A stretch of 64,000 nt of DNA from Manis javanica. Taxonomy: Eukaryota; Chordata; Mammalia; Pholidota; Manidae. The DNA lies in contig NC_133161.1 in the NCBI RefSeq assembly GCF_040802235.1, forward strand, positions 148,977,121 to 149,041,120, in the 5' to 3' direction. The notes under the pieces were generated by a model. It was given only the letters and a program-made list of their open reading frames with translations. It did no database searches and was not told where the DNA came from. The position numbers and the translations under genes were made by a program. Positions 1 through 10,224 of the stretch are shown one piece after another (the first letter of the stretch is position 1; each line of letters starts with the position of its first letter).

Positions 1-780
1 TGCTCCGTGGGGCCGCGATGCGGCCGCGGCGTGGGGTCCAGGCTGGAGGGGCTGGGCAGGGCGGCCTGTGAAGGCACGGGCCTCCGTGGAGCAGCCTCCA
101 TCTGCAGGGTGGGAGGCGGCAGGTGGCAGAGACCGCCTGGGGGGAGAAGTCTCCGCCTGGCGGCCTTTGGACAAGGCAGCGCTGAGCGACCCCTGGGCGC
201 CTCTCCCGTCCCCGCCCTGGCCCTTTCCCGCCCTCCAAGGCCTCCACCGGCCTCTCTACCCTCCGCACTCCCCCATGTGACCTGCTCCCCCGCCTCTGCC
301 TTCTCCTGCTCCTCTACCCCGCCCCTTGTTTGGTTTCCCTTGTGTCTTGTAAATCCTCCCTCTGCTCAGCCCTCCCTGAGTGGACAGCGTGTGGGAAAGG
401 AAGGAGCAAGGGCCCTGGGGTCAGACACAGCAGGGTCAAGTCCTGGCACCACCCCCAATTTTTTGTCGAGTGACCTTGGGCGAGTTGCTTAAGTCATCTG
501 TTAAATGGGAATCTTGAAGCCGACTTTGCTGGGTGGTACTGATGATTCAACGTGAGTGGGAGGTGAGCGCGCTGAGCATGGGGCCAGACCCTTAGCAGGG
601 ACCCCGCAGAGGTCAGGGCCTGTTTGTCCCTCGCCCCTGACTCGACTGCTCCTCAGCCCCCCCCTCCCCCCCACCTGCACTCTGCCCTTCTCCGAGTCCC
701 TTGCTGGCCTGCAGGACCTGCCCTGGGTTCCTGCCCCCAGCGCCTCCCCTCCGTGACCCATGTGGCGTCTCACTTCACAG
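1..780 (+). other. DRD2 intron upstream of the D2L exon
   Basis: GC-rich intronic sequence. One MIR (about 388-530) is recognisable. Nothing resembles the preceding DRD2 exon, so that exon lies before the window. Confidence 0.8.
388..530 (+). repeat. MIR SINE
   Basis: It follows the MIR consensus: a core with 'gggtcagacacagcagggt', then the 'gagtgaccttgggcgagttgctta' region, then a 'catctgttaaatggg' end. It is old and diverged. Confidence 0.7.
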
Positions 781-867
781 GGCAGCTGTGCGCACCCCGA
801 GGACATGAGACTCTGCACCACTGTCACCAGGTCTAACGGGAGTTTCCCGGTGAACAGGCGGAGAGCG
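781..867 (+). CDS. DRD2: DRD2 alternatively spliced exon (29 codons, D2-long specific)
   Basis: The exon is exactly 87 bp, bounded by a cacttcacag acceptor and a gtgagtg donor, phase 0 at both ends, so skipping keeps the frame. It corresponds to the exon whose inclusion gives the long (D2L) isoform and whose skipping gives D2S in other mammals. The translation keeps [16 protein letters not shown] and two cysteines. Positions that are Asn-Cys-Thr and VIMK in human read Ser-Cys-Ala and TVTR here. Whether it is alternatively spliced in this animal is inferred from the family. Confidence 0.96.
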
Positions 868-3800
868 GTGAGTGTTCAGGCCGGGGACCCCGAGCCAGGG
901 CTTTCTGCCCCCAGGGGAACCCCCCAGCTGTGGTTCCCAGAGACCCCATGCAGCTTCCTCACAAGCCGGCCTGGAGCAGGACGCCTGGATTCTGCAAGGC
1001 ACGGCAGGTCGCCCAGCACAAGGGAATGGCTGGAGAAGGGACTCGGCTGTAACAACATAACACAAATGGGAGAATGGTTGTTAGCATTAATTGAACACCT
1101 ACCATGCTCCTATCGTTCCAAATCCTCACAGCAACCCAGAGCGGTAAGTCTTAGGGATCTTACCCATCTTCGTTTCACAGAAGAGGAAACGGAGGCTCTG
1201 AGAGTCAGGTACTGGCCCAAGGCTGGGCAGTCAGTGAGTGAGTGCATGTCCAGATCCGTGGGAACCCAGGCCTCTGCCCTTCTTGCCGCTGCAGCCTCAG
1301 TAGGTCAGCCTCAGAGTCTGCAGGCTGGGCCCCGGTGCAGAGGGAGCCGAGCGGCTGGGAGGCTGGGGGGAAGGGCAGCCCCTACAGGAGCCCAGAGGTA
1401 CCTCAGAGCAGGTCCCAGGCTTTGCAGCGGGGGCGGATCCGGGCAGGCAGATGATCCATCCCGGGTGGGCAGGGAACCCACAGAGGGCTGCACGGATTCC
1501 TGGACACACAAAGTCCGGGTCAGGTGTCCTCAGGCCCCCTGCACAGCAAGGGCAGGACTCGGGGGCCGTTTATGAGACAGGTACCAGGACAGGGACTCAG
1601 GGGCAGGGCCACAGCTGCAGGCCACTTACACCACCTGGGCACAGGGAGGCTGCATTTCAGAAGCTCAGGCTGAGGCCCCAAGGCCTGGAGAAGGGCGGTG
1701 AAGGGAAAGCCCGGGAGGCCACGAGAGGATGCACACCAGGACCCTCCCGGCCAGCCCAGCAGGAAGCCGTGGGGCCTCTGGGCCAGTCCGTCAGGAGAAC
1801 GCAGGCCCCCAGGGTGGGCACTGTGCAGGCGCCGCGTTCCAGGCTGGCAGGGAGAACAGGGCTGCTCTCTGTGCAGGGAGGCCAGGAGCGCCCCAGGGCA
1901 GGCCCTGTGTGTCCATCAGCCGTCACCCCAGCACCAGTTGGGTGCCTGGTGTTTGGCCGGTGCTCTTAAGTCCCAGAGTCACTGGTCGTGAGCCCCCCAG
2001 GTGGTTGTGGGGCTGTGAGGCTGCATAAGGGTTGCTCCGGAAGGGCTAGGGCTCCACCCTGCAGGCAGGATCTGCTGTGGGTCCTGGGTCTGCTCCCAGG
2101 CAGCCCCTGCCTTCCGGTGATTTTCCTCCTTGCCTCTCTGGCAGAGTGAACTGTGGTGTCTGCAGATTCTCCGTGGGGGGACAGGGAATGGTCAGGCAGG
2201 GCCAGGTGGGGCCAGGTGGGGCCAGGTGAGGCCAGGCAAGGCCAGGCAAGGCCAGGTGAGGCTGAGAGGCTGATGCCTGAAGTCTGGCCTGGCTTTACCC
2301 AGAGCTCTGCCTCTGCAGGACGCTGCCCGCCGAGCCCAGGAGCTGGAGATGGAGATGCTCTCGAGCACCAGCCCGCCCGAGAGGACCCGGTACAGCCCCA
2401 TCCCGCCCAGCCACCACCAGCTGACCCTCCCCGACCTGTCCCACCAGGGCCCCCACAGCATTCCCGACAGCCCCGCCAAACCAGAGAAGAACGGGCATGC
2501 CAGGGAGCACCCCAGGATTGCCAAGTTCTTTGAGATCCAGTCCATGCCCAATGGCAAGACCCGGACCTCACTTAAGACCATTAGCCGCCGGAAGCTCTCG
2601 CAGCAGAAGGAGAAGAAAGCCACCCAGATGCTCGCCATCGTTCTGGGTGAGTCGGCGGCCCGTCCGATCGTGGCTGAGGAAAGGACCATCGCCGTGTCCC
2701 CCACCCACAGCCGGTGGGCCACCAGACCGGCACTCCCTCGGGCATGGCCTCACCCGGCAACGTGCCCTCTTAGGTGGGCTCTGTGACTATGTGCATTTTA
2801 CAGATGGGGAAACTGAGGTCTGCTGAGCTTACCTACAATGTAAACTCAGAGTCTGTGAACAGAGCCAGGCCCCTGTAATGACCCAGAGCGTCATGATCCG
2901 GGTGAGCCACCTTGGCTCTCTAGTTTCCTCCTGGGGAGAGCAGGGTGCCTCTCAGGGTGAAACGACAGGCAGGAGGCCACCTCATGAACTGCAAGGCTGT
3001 GCCCACTGTGCTAACCTGGTAGTTCTGCCACTCTCTCAGCTGCACTCTGCCCAGGCTTGGGGGGCCAGAGCTGTGAACGACACGAGGGGCTGCAAGCCCT
3101 CTGCCCCACCCCCCATAGATGATGGCCTGGCTCTCCTAAAAACTAGTCTCTTAAGAACCAGATATGAAAGTCAGAAATCAAAGGCTGCTCTGACAGGACT
3201 GGGTGGGGACAAGAGGGGCTGACACAACCCCACCTTCCATGCAGCACCCAGGGTAGGGTGACACCCTTCCACACCCACTGTCCCCTTTGGCCTCCTGACA
3301 ACCCTGTGACATGGCTGGGCCCAGTGTGACCACCCTGTCCTACCAACGAGGGCACATGGTCACAGCAGCCTGAGGGACCGCCCCTGATCCTGTGGCCAGG
3401 GCCGGGGGTGGCGGTGGGGTTGGGGCCAAGCTCGCAGCCACAGCCTCCACGCGCTCTCGGCTCTTGGGGGCTGCCCTTGCCGGGCACCAGGGCCTCCCAG
3501 GGTCTGCGCACCTGACGCCCCCACACCCAGGGTCCCACCTGAGCAAGAGGTCCCGCGTGAGGCTGAGCGGGCAGGTGGGCACATGTCCCGAGGCAGGGAT
3601 GAGCGAGAGGGGTCCCCCAGGTGCGGAGCAAGTAGGGAGACGGGGTAGGAAGAGACGGACCCTCAGGGACCTCTGTAGGCTGGAGCCAGGCCTCAGCTTC
3701 GCCTCTCAAGAGCAGAGTGGCCTTGCGCACCTCAGAGCTGTTCTGAGCCTCCGTGTCGCGCCCTGTGTCCCTTGTGGGGACACCGAGGGGACTAGGCAGG

Positions 3801-4397
3801 GTGGCTTTCTGCCTCCTCTTTGCCTCTGGTCCAAGCTGTGCGTCCCACTGCGCAGCCAGCAGACCCTCCACCCCAGCTGCCGAGGAAGAGTCGCTCCCAA
3901 CTTTGACCAGTAGGTAGGGTGGAAAAATCTCCCTCTCTGCTTGCTGGCCGGCATCAGAATGGTGAACTCTTGGCGTTTTCTCAGGCCCGCTGCCCTGCCT
4001 GAGAGGCACTGTTGGGCAGATGAGGAGGTGAGGCTGGGGGGCTTGTGCCCTGCCTCAGAGCAGCCCGGTCGCGGCTCCTTGCTGACACCCACGGCTGGGC
4101 CCGGGGCTGGGCGGTCACACGACCTGGCAGCCCACGAGTGCAGGCCTCCCAGCCCCGCCTCTCCCGGTGCTGGGGGCTGCCCTGACGCCACCCTCTCCCC
4201 CAGGCGTGTTCATTATCTGCTGGCTGCCCTTCTTCGTCACCCACATCCTGAACATTCACTGTGACTGCAACATCCCGCCCGTCCTGTACAGCGCCTTCAC
4301 GTGGCTGGGCTATGTCAACAGCGCCGTGAACCCCATTATCTACACCACCTTCAACATTGAGTTCCGCAAGGCCTTCCTGAAGATCCTTCACTGCTGA
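781..4397 (+). CDS. DRD2: DRD2, dopamine D2 receptor (3' part: last three coding exons)
   Basis: The three exons join in phase (781-867, 2319-2646, 4204-4397) and encode the end of the third intracellular loop, transmembrane helices 6 and 7 and the C-terminal tail of the dopamine D2 receptor, a Gi/o-coupled plasma-membrane GPCR of dopaminergic neurons and pituitary lactotrophs. Visible hallmarks are the TM6 CWLP motif, the HCDC extracellular turn, the TM7 NPIIY motif and the short tail ending in HC (the terminal Cys is the known palmitoylation site). Upstream exons lie outside the window, to the left. The gene runs toward ANKK1 and TTC12, which are on the opposite strand, as in other mammals. 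The reading frame is intact. Compared with the human protein as I remember it, the loop has more substitutions than is usual for a mammal. Confidence 0.98.
1075..1290 (-). repeat. MIR SINE, antisense
   Basis: Reverse MIR order: 'ttaattgaacacctaccatg', 'tcacagcaacccagag', 'cagaagaggaaacggaggctctgagag', 'tggcccaaggctgggcagtcagtgagtg', then 'gggaacccaggcctctgc'. It lies in the DRD2 intron between 868 and 2318. Confidence 0.75.
2191..2260 (+). repeat. 10-bp tandem repeat next to a DRD2 splice acceptor
   Basis: Six units in exact 10-bp register occupy 2201-2260: gccaggtggg twice, gccaggtgag, gccaggcaag twice, gccaggtgag. A seventh, diverged unit (gtcaggcagg) precedes them. The array ends about 58 bp before the exon starting at 2319, where the branch point and polypyrimidine tract should begin. 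Confidence 0.95.
2319..2646 (+). CDS. DRD2: DRD2 penultimate coding exon (third intracellular loop, start of TM6)
   Basis: The acceptor is ctctgcag and the donor ggtgagt; 328 bp, 109 codons plus one base. It encodes the basic, Ser/Pro-rich third intracellular loop (motifs [36 protein letters not shown]), which in the family binds G proteins, arrestin, calmodulin and scaffolds, then the first residues of TM6 (MLAIVLG). The stretch [20 protein letters not shown] differs from human at several places, but the frame is open throughout. Confidence 0.97.
2647..4203 (+). other. last DRD2 coding-region intron
   Basis: 1.56 kb, GC-rich. A short MIR-like piece (about 2785-2850, 'cattttacagatggggaaactgaggtc') and a weaker one near 3260-3340 are all I recognise. 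A 288-codon open frame on the - strand (3143-4009) has no family resemblance. Confidence 0.75.
4204..4397 (+). CDS. DRD2: DRD2 last coding exon (TM6-TM7-tail) and stop
   Basis: The acceptor (ccccag) is followed by GC, which completes the Gly codon left open by the previous exon. The 64 codons, stop included, contain CWLPFF of TM6, the HCDCN turn, NSAVNPIIY of TM7, helix 8 (FRKAF) and the terminal LKILHC. The TGA stop is at 4395-4397. This is the most conserved part of the receptor and it matches the family residue for residue except for Val in place of Ile after PFF. Confidence 0.98.
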
Positions 4398-5395
4398 CCC
4401 TGCCGCCCATGTGCACAGCAGCCTGCTCCCCACCTCCTGCCCAGGCCGCCCGGCCTCGATCCCTGGGAGCCAGGGCCCGGGGGTGCAGGCCAGACTGGCC
4501 CTGCAGTGTCAGCTTGGCACCATGCCCCTCACTGCCCACACAGCCTCGCTCTACTGGGCTGTGCTAGGGAGCCAGGGACAGTGCCACCCTCGTGCTGGCC
4601 CCTGGGCCCAGGGGCAGCCCACAGAGGCCCCTCCCCTCCCGAGGCCCTCTCTCCTTGGCACCAAAGACACAGCCCCCTCCTCTGACCCTCCTCTGGGGCC
4701 CTGGGGTTGCCAGGGTGGAGGCAGGGCTCAGTGGCAGTGCCGTCTTCCCAAACCTGTGCCGCAGTGCGCGGTGGGGAGGGACGGACGGGCAGTTCACACT
4801 GCACTCGGCCTAACCAGGGGAGCGCTTGCCGGGGCGTCAGGAATACGGAGTGCAGGACAAGCCCAGGGAGGCCCAAGCCAAAACCTCAGCTCCCTCTCCT
4901 GGATGGACAGATGGACGGGAGCCTCTCCTTGCACAGCTGTATGTCCTGACCGCTCTCCCCCACCCCGAGCCTCCGAGGGCCCCAGGAGGGTCTGTGGGCA
5001 GCAGAGCCCCCACAAGCCCACTCTGCGGCCTCCTGACCGATGCAGGTGCATCCCTTCTTGTAGCACATGTTGGGCCAGCGCAGGGCCAGCAGGGAAGCGG
5101 GCTTGTGCCCTTCTGGGGCCTGCACTGGGGTGTCTGAGGCTCTTTGGGGGGCTGCCTTCCGCCCCAGTCCGCTGCAAAACCACTTTTCTTTTCTCGTCCT
5201 TTGGCCTCTTCTCACCCATTTCCTCTGCCATCTGCTGCCTCAGCCTTCGTGGGCCAAGAGGCTGCCCAGTACCCTTCGGCCTGGTCTGGCCTGCCTGGGG
5301 GAGGAGGGGAGCTGCATCCTGGGGGAGCCATGGGCCCCCGACTCTGTAACAGCACCATACACGCTCCGAACTAATAAAACTTTGATGAGAGTCGC
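4398..5395 (+). other. DRD2: DRD2 3' untranslated region
   Basis: About 1 kb of GC-rich sequence between the DRD2 stop and the polyadenylation signal. It holds an open frame of 312 codons (4411-5349), but that frame is proline/glycine-rich, has no family resemblance and lies wholly in the UTR, so I treat it as composition. Confidence 0.85.
5373..5378 (+). terminator. DRD2: DRD2 polyadenylation signal AATAAA
   Basis: AATAAA sits in the context aactaataaaactttgatg, about 975 bp after the stop. The local wording resembles the end of the human DRD2 mRNA as I remember it, and a GT-rich stretch (gtgtcaggtgtag) follows. Cleavage is expected about 15-20 bp downstream. Confidence 0.88.
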
Positions 5396-6054
5396 CTGTG
5401 AGGCCCCCTGGGGTGGAAGGGCACAGTGCCACCTTCGTCCTCTGTGTCAGGTGTAGACAAGGCCGTGGAGCGTGTGCTGCAATCATGGGGCAGACCCTTG
5501 GCAGACGTGCCTGGGAGGGGGCAGCGCTGACCCTCAGGTGGGCAGGACTCTGGGGAAGGGAGCAAGGAGCTGTCCAGGAGGACCCAGAACACGCACGTGC
5601 CCGGGCTTCCCCTCATCCTCATCGTGTCCCAAGGGGGCAGGACTGTTTTTTGCCCTGCTGTTGGGTGGCTGTGACCTCAACTGCCAACCAGGACAGGAGG
5701 GGTGGGCATTTCCCTCAGCCAGGGTGCCCCTAACAGCCAGAGCAGCAGGGTCCTCAGACAGAAGCCAGGCTGTCCCCGCTCCCACCTGCTCCCTCCTGGG
5801 CCCTGCTGGTTGGCAAGACCTGAGCCTCCGACCTCGGCGGGGCAGGGCGGTCTGTGTGCAGGCCTCTGGCCTGGCGCCTGTGTCTGCCCTTCACCTGCTG
5901 TCTTGCACCGGGACCCCCCTTCCTCTGGGGCTGGCTGGGGAGGCAGGGAGGCCCTCAGTCGTGACTCCTGGGGGGTCCTTCCTCCTCTCTGCCTCCAAAT
6001 TGTCACAGCTCCAAGCCTTCTGGGCCACAACTTGGCACTGCCCCACAGCAGAAA

Positions 6055-6285
6055 CTTGGCTTTTGAAAAATTAAATATAAATCACCTCAGTGAGGGAGAA
6101 ATACTCTCAGCACGCTGAGCATAACAGCGGTGATGACAAACAAGGAGGGGCGCCCACGGGCCCAGGCTCAGAGCTGTCAGGGCATAATTTGCATGCTAAA
6201 TACAGTATTTTTAGCACCCAAGTTTGGAGCACTTAACTTGCCCTGAACACTTAATTATGGACTTTGATCTGAATCTGCGTGTGTG
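6055..6285 (+). promoter_or_regulatory. candidate regulatory element with octamer and homeodomain motifs
   Basis: An AT-rich island of about 230 bp in GC-rich surroundings, 0.7 kb past the DRD2 poly(A) site. It carries a perfect octamer ATTTGCAT (6187-6194, POU-type site), TTAATTA (6251-6257, homeodomain-type site) and gcatgctaaat between them. I recognise no repeat in it. The function is inferred only from motif content. Confidence 0.35.
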
Positions 6286-7204
6286 CTAAGCCCTGGGCGA
6301 GGCTCCTGTCCCCAGGGGCACCTGGATTCCTGAAGGTGGGAGAGCAGGCTGGGGGTGTCAGGAACCCAGTGCCCACCTCCTGGAGAATGCATCAGACCCC
6401 CGAGGGGCTGGAAACCCCAGGTCTCTCAGCTGCTGACACCCACCCTCTAGCCAGACCACCCACCTGCGCGCACACGCACACACTCAGCCTAGGAAAGATC
6501 TTGACCTGCATGGGCGCCCAGAAGCTATCGATCTCGTGAGGTCACACAGGCTGATCAGCTGTGGGAATTGAAAGAGATGACAAAGGAGTGGGGAGGGAGA
6601 TAGGGGTTGGGGAGGGCAGCCAACCCCACAGCAGGCTGGGAAGAGCTGACAGGCAGAGAGGGGAAGAGGGCAGACAGGGGCGGGGGGCGGGGCAGGGAGA
6701 AGCTGCCACAGCTGTCACCAAGTGTCAAGTCTTCTGCCAGACGGCAGATTGACAGCAGAGTGGGCAGGGGGAGGGCTGGGCTCCAACCCCCTGGGTACAC
6801 CGGGGCCAAGAGATGGGTGTGGGACCCAGGAACGCAGAGAGGGCAGGGGCGGCCCAGGCTCTGCTCTCTCCCAGGAGGCCTGGCTGTGGCCCCCATCTCC
6901 TCTCCTCTCTGCCTGTCTCTGCGGAATACCTTTTAATCAAAGGATCACTCATCTGCCTTTACAGCAGGTGAGTCCTGGCCCGGCTGCCTCCAAAGGGCAC
7001 TGCAAGGGCACGCCTGGGTCTGTCCCATCCCAGTCAGGCCTGCGGGGCATCTGCGTCAGCCCCTCAGATGTCCACCTGGGACCACAGGTCTTCAAAGCTT
7101 CAGGCCCTTAACTCCTCCCCCGGTGGGTTCTGGAGGCCACAGGCAGGGGCCATGTCCTGGGAACCGAGGTGAGTGGAATGGGGCTGTGCAACTTCCTCGA
7201 CCCA

Positions 7205-7360
7205 CCCACCCAGCCTTGACCTGCTCAGTGGACAGTTATTGAGCAACAGTTATGCACTGGGCCCTGAGCAAGGTGTTAGGAGTGCAGCAGTGACGGTGCC
7301 CAGGGTCCCTGCCTTCTTGGAGTTCACGGTCCAACGGGCCTTAATCCAGCAACCACACGG
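7205..7360 (-). repeat. L2 LINE 3' end, antisense
   Basis: 'cagttattgagcaacagttatgcactgggc' followed by 'gtgcagcagtgacggtgcccagggtccctgccttcttggagttcacgg' tracks the reverse complement of the L2 3' end. Confidence 0.6.
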
Positions 7361-8674
7361 TAACTCAGCGCTCCAAGCCACGTGGCAGAGCCCTGGCAGC
7401 CGTGGGGACCACCACCCAGCTCCAGGGCTCCACTCACCCAGATGGTGGTGGACACGTGGGGCACAGCGGTCCGGCGTGCTGCCCTGAGACAAGTAGGGAT
7501 GGAGGGGTGGGCAAGAGGGCTTCCTGAATGTGGACAGCCCCAACAGAGGCACCTGGGGTCCTGCCTCCCTGCCAGTCTCAGGACAGAGGCAGGCAGCTGC
7601 CCACTGCCAGCTCACTGAGGACTGGCCTGCCTTGGGGCATTTCTGACATGCCCACCTACTGGGATCCTCCACACACCGCCCCTGCCCAGGGGCTGCCCAC
7701 TGCCTCCCCGTCCCCCCAGGCCCAGGGCCCAGGCTATCTGTGGCTCCAGCTCCCCTCCTGTGCAGGGGTCGTGGTGGACCTCGCCCCACATTATCTCCTG
7801 ACCTGCTTGTCACCCCGGGGGTCGGTCCACACAACCTCCATTTCAGAGGAGAAGCCTCTCACACGGGGAGGGTGGCTCCCCAAGGTGGCAGGGCTGCCTT
7901 TTGGGCCTAGGTCTGCAAACCTGCATCTTATGTTGTCTGCTCCACCTGTTTCCTGACCAGCCCTGAGAAAAGTTGGAGGAGGCTAGTGTGGTCAGAAGAT
8001 TTAAAAAAAAAGAAGGGAGGGAGAGAAAGGGAAACAATTTGGGGACCAGACTTTTAGGGTGCCACCCATGGGGAGCCTGGAATGGCAGACAGCCCCTGGG
8101 CTGCCCGGGCATATGAGTATGTGCTGGGGCACCAGCTCTGAGTGATGATTTGGTAGCAGGGGCCAGAGCCTGGGCCTCCTGAGGGTCCTGTCCTGCCAAC
8201 CAGCTGCCCCTGGCTCTGGATCTTGGGGTGGGGTGGACCCGAGAAGCAGACTGCAGGCTGACCTGTGGGGCCCATTTGAACAGTGGAGCCTGGCCCAGCT
8301 CTGGCTGCCTCCCAGGCGCAGACTGATGCGCCCACACTAAAGGCCTTTGCTCTCCAACGGCAGCAGGACTGACCAGCGGTCAGAAGACGCTGACTTTCAG
8401 TTTCGTTGGAAAGTCCAAGTTTCCTGACAGTCTATTTACCTGGCATGTGGGCAGCAGGGGTAGGGACCTGAGAGGCAGGAAAAGCACTTAGGGGGCACAG
8501 GACTTACAGTCAGAGAACACGATGTGGGCTCACACCTGTCTCTCCTTCTGCTGCTGGGTGAGCTCTGGGAACTAGGGGCAGGAAGGAAGGGGGTGCAGAT
8601 GGGATCCCCTGGGGAGAAGACAGTTCCCCAACACAAAGCTGCTCTGTGTCCTGCCCCTCCCAGGCCCCACCCAA

Positions 8675-8745
8675 AGGTGCTGCCGCCGCCTACAACCTGA
8701 AGGTAGTGTCTTCTGAGTGAGAGGCTCCCAGATGGCCGTCCGAGG
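8675..8745 (-). pseudogene. ANKK1: ANKK1 exon 4 remnant with internal deletion
   Basis: After a gtgggcag acceptor the - strand reads 'ggccatctgggagcctctcactcagaag', matching the human exon that encodes VIWELLTQKKPYSG. It then jumps to 'ggcggcggcagc', where human has about 25 more bases (the FNMMMIIIRV segment) before GTGGCGGCAGG. Similarity ends there. Confidence 0.65.
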
Positions 8746-8970
8746 CTGCCCACGAGGAGAGTGGGCATGGACTTCTCAGATCTGGTCACCCCAGTCAGGG
8801 GCCTCGCGGGCCACTCAGTCCAGGAAAAGCCTCTCCAGCTGCAACCCTCCTCCTTGTGGGCTGCGAGGGCCTAATCCCGGCCCTGCCACCCTGCCCTTTG
8901 GGCTGCGGGGTCCAGGCAGGGTGGGCACAATCTGCTGCCAGGGAAGGCAGCGCAGAGCCCATCCCCTCAC

Positions 8971-9120
8971 CTGTGTGCACTGTACTTGGGCCGGGGGCCT
9001 CGATATTCTCCAGGACCATCTCAGGAGGGGTGCAGCCTAGGGCACCTGCAGAGCCGACCTCTCAGGGTACTGTGTCCGGGCTAACCGTTCCATCCACCTG
9101 GACAGGCCGAAGCCTGAAAT
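8971..9120 (-). pseudogene. ANKK1: ANKK1 exon 3 remnant (DFG lost, stop, frameshift)
   Basis: Starting after a tctgag acceptor, the frame reads ISGFGLSRWMER... where human has ISDFGLSKWMEQ. The metal-binding Asp of DFG is Gly. The frame then runs through YPERSAL into a TAG stop (9037-9039), the 28th codon of the exon. A 1-nt deletion nearby shifts the rest, which continues as MVLENIEAPGP in another frame and ends at a gtgagg donor. Confidence 0.9.
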
Positions 9121-9204
9121 CTCAGAGGAAGTCAGAGGTGGTGCAGAGCAATCTTGCCTCCAGCAAACTGCCCAGGTTTCTCACCCGCTGCTGTCCACCC
9201 ACCC

Positions 9205-9415
9205 TGTAGAATGCAGTGGCTGAGTGCATGGCTCTCCCAGCTCTACTATACGCAAGCAGGACGACCTTGGACAGGTTACTCACCTTATCAGAGCTTCAGT
9301 TTCCTCATCTGTAGAACGGAAATGATGTGAGCATTTAACTCACAGTGCGGTTATGCGCATTACCTGGAGAAATGTGCAGAAAGCCTGGGACAGGTACCTG
9401 GCACGTGGCAAGTCC
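9205..9415 (+). repeat. MIR SINE
   Basis: 'ggacaggttactcaccttatcagagcttcagtttcctcatctgtagaacggaaatgatg' and 'gggacaggtacctggcacgtggcaagtccggcag' follow the MIR consensus. It lies in the former ANKK1 gene, beside the exon 3 remnant. Confidence 0.75.
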
Positions 9416-9559
9416 GGCAGAGGCTCTGGACACAGGTGGGGGTCATCCGGGCCCCATGGCCCTGGGGCACTCACACACCTGTACCTATCACACTTTGCCT
9501 CTGTTCCTGAGTCATTCCTATGCCAACTGAGTGACCCCTGAGTGCCCATCAGGCTGGGT

Positions 9560-9990
9560 CCGGAGGATCAGGTGGCAGATAAGAAAGACAAGGCTCCTGA
9601 GGCTACTGTCCTCCTCAAGGCTCATTCAAAGAGCGGCAGAGTCACTGATGAAACAGCTGCACAGATGACCGCACACTTGCAGTTGGGGTTACAATGTGCA
9701 GACACAGGCACAGTGATGGTGGGCACAGCGATGGTGGGCACAGGTACAGGGCCTGCTGGGGTAGACCAGGGAGAGCCTCCCTGGGGAGGTGACGTTTAAG
9801 CCGAGAGCTGAAGGGTGAGCAGGCCCCGGCTGGAAGAAGAGGGGAGCTGGAAAGTACTGCCCCCGGCAGCGGGAACAGACATGCAGAGGTCCTGGGCAGA
9901 AGGGAAGATGGAGTTTGAGGAGCTGAGGGCCACTGGGGCCTCTCCTAGGAATCATTTCATCTTCATATGATCCCACCGAAAGTAAAGAAT
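9560..9990 (-). repeat. L2 LINE, antisense
   Basis: 'aggctcctgaggctactgtcctc', 'gggagagcctccctggggaggtgacgtttaagccgagagctgaa' and 'gcagcgggaacagacatgcagaggtcctgggcag' are diagnostic of the L2 3' region in reverse. A 17-bp unit (ggtgggcacagcgat) is repeated about 2.5 times near 9705-9745. Confidence 0.65.
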
Positions 9991-10224
9991 GGGAGGAGCA
10001 TGGATTGACCCCCCCCCAATTTGAAATGGAAGATAAGAGCCAAAAGGCTTCCTGCAGGGGGCAGGTCCCAGCTCCGCAAGCACACGGCCCGGCCTGCAGT
10101 GCTTTCCCACGACAGGAGCACCTCAGACTCTTCGCAGGCCAGTCAGGCAGGCGGATGATCCTGCCTACCCGGAGGCACTGGAGAGAGAGAAAAGGGGGGC
10201 CAGGAGGCTGCCCGGGGCCCTGAC

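Larger units (their letters stand above)
5396..8674. other. intergenic: DRD2 3' end to ANKK1 remnant
   Basis: About 3.3 kb without a supported gene. It contains an AT-rich, motif-dense segment (6055-6285), an old L2 piece (about 7205-7360) and otherwise unique GC-rich sequence. The long ankyrin-repeat exon of ANKK1 would be expected here, but no TPLHLAA-type repeat is visible in any frame of the - strand. Confidence 0.7.

Noticed and set aside
3143-4009. 288-codon - strand open frame inside a DRD2 intron
   Set aside because: No recognisable family, low-complexity Pro/Gly composition, antisense to an intron, and other frames are equally open.
4411-5349. 312-codon + strand open frame after the DRD2 stop
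   Set aside because: It lies entirely in the DRD2 3' UTR, is Pro-rich and has no motif.
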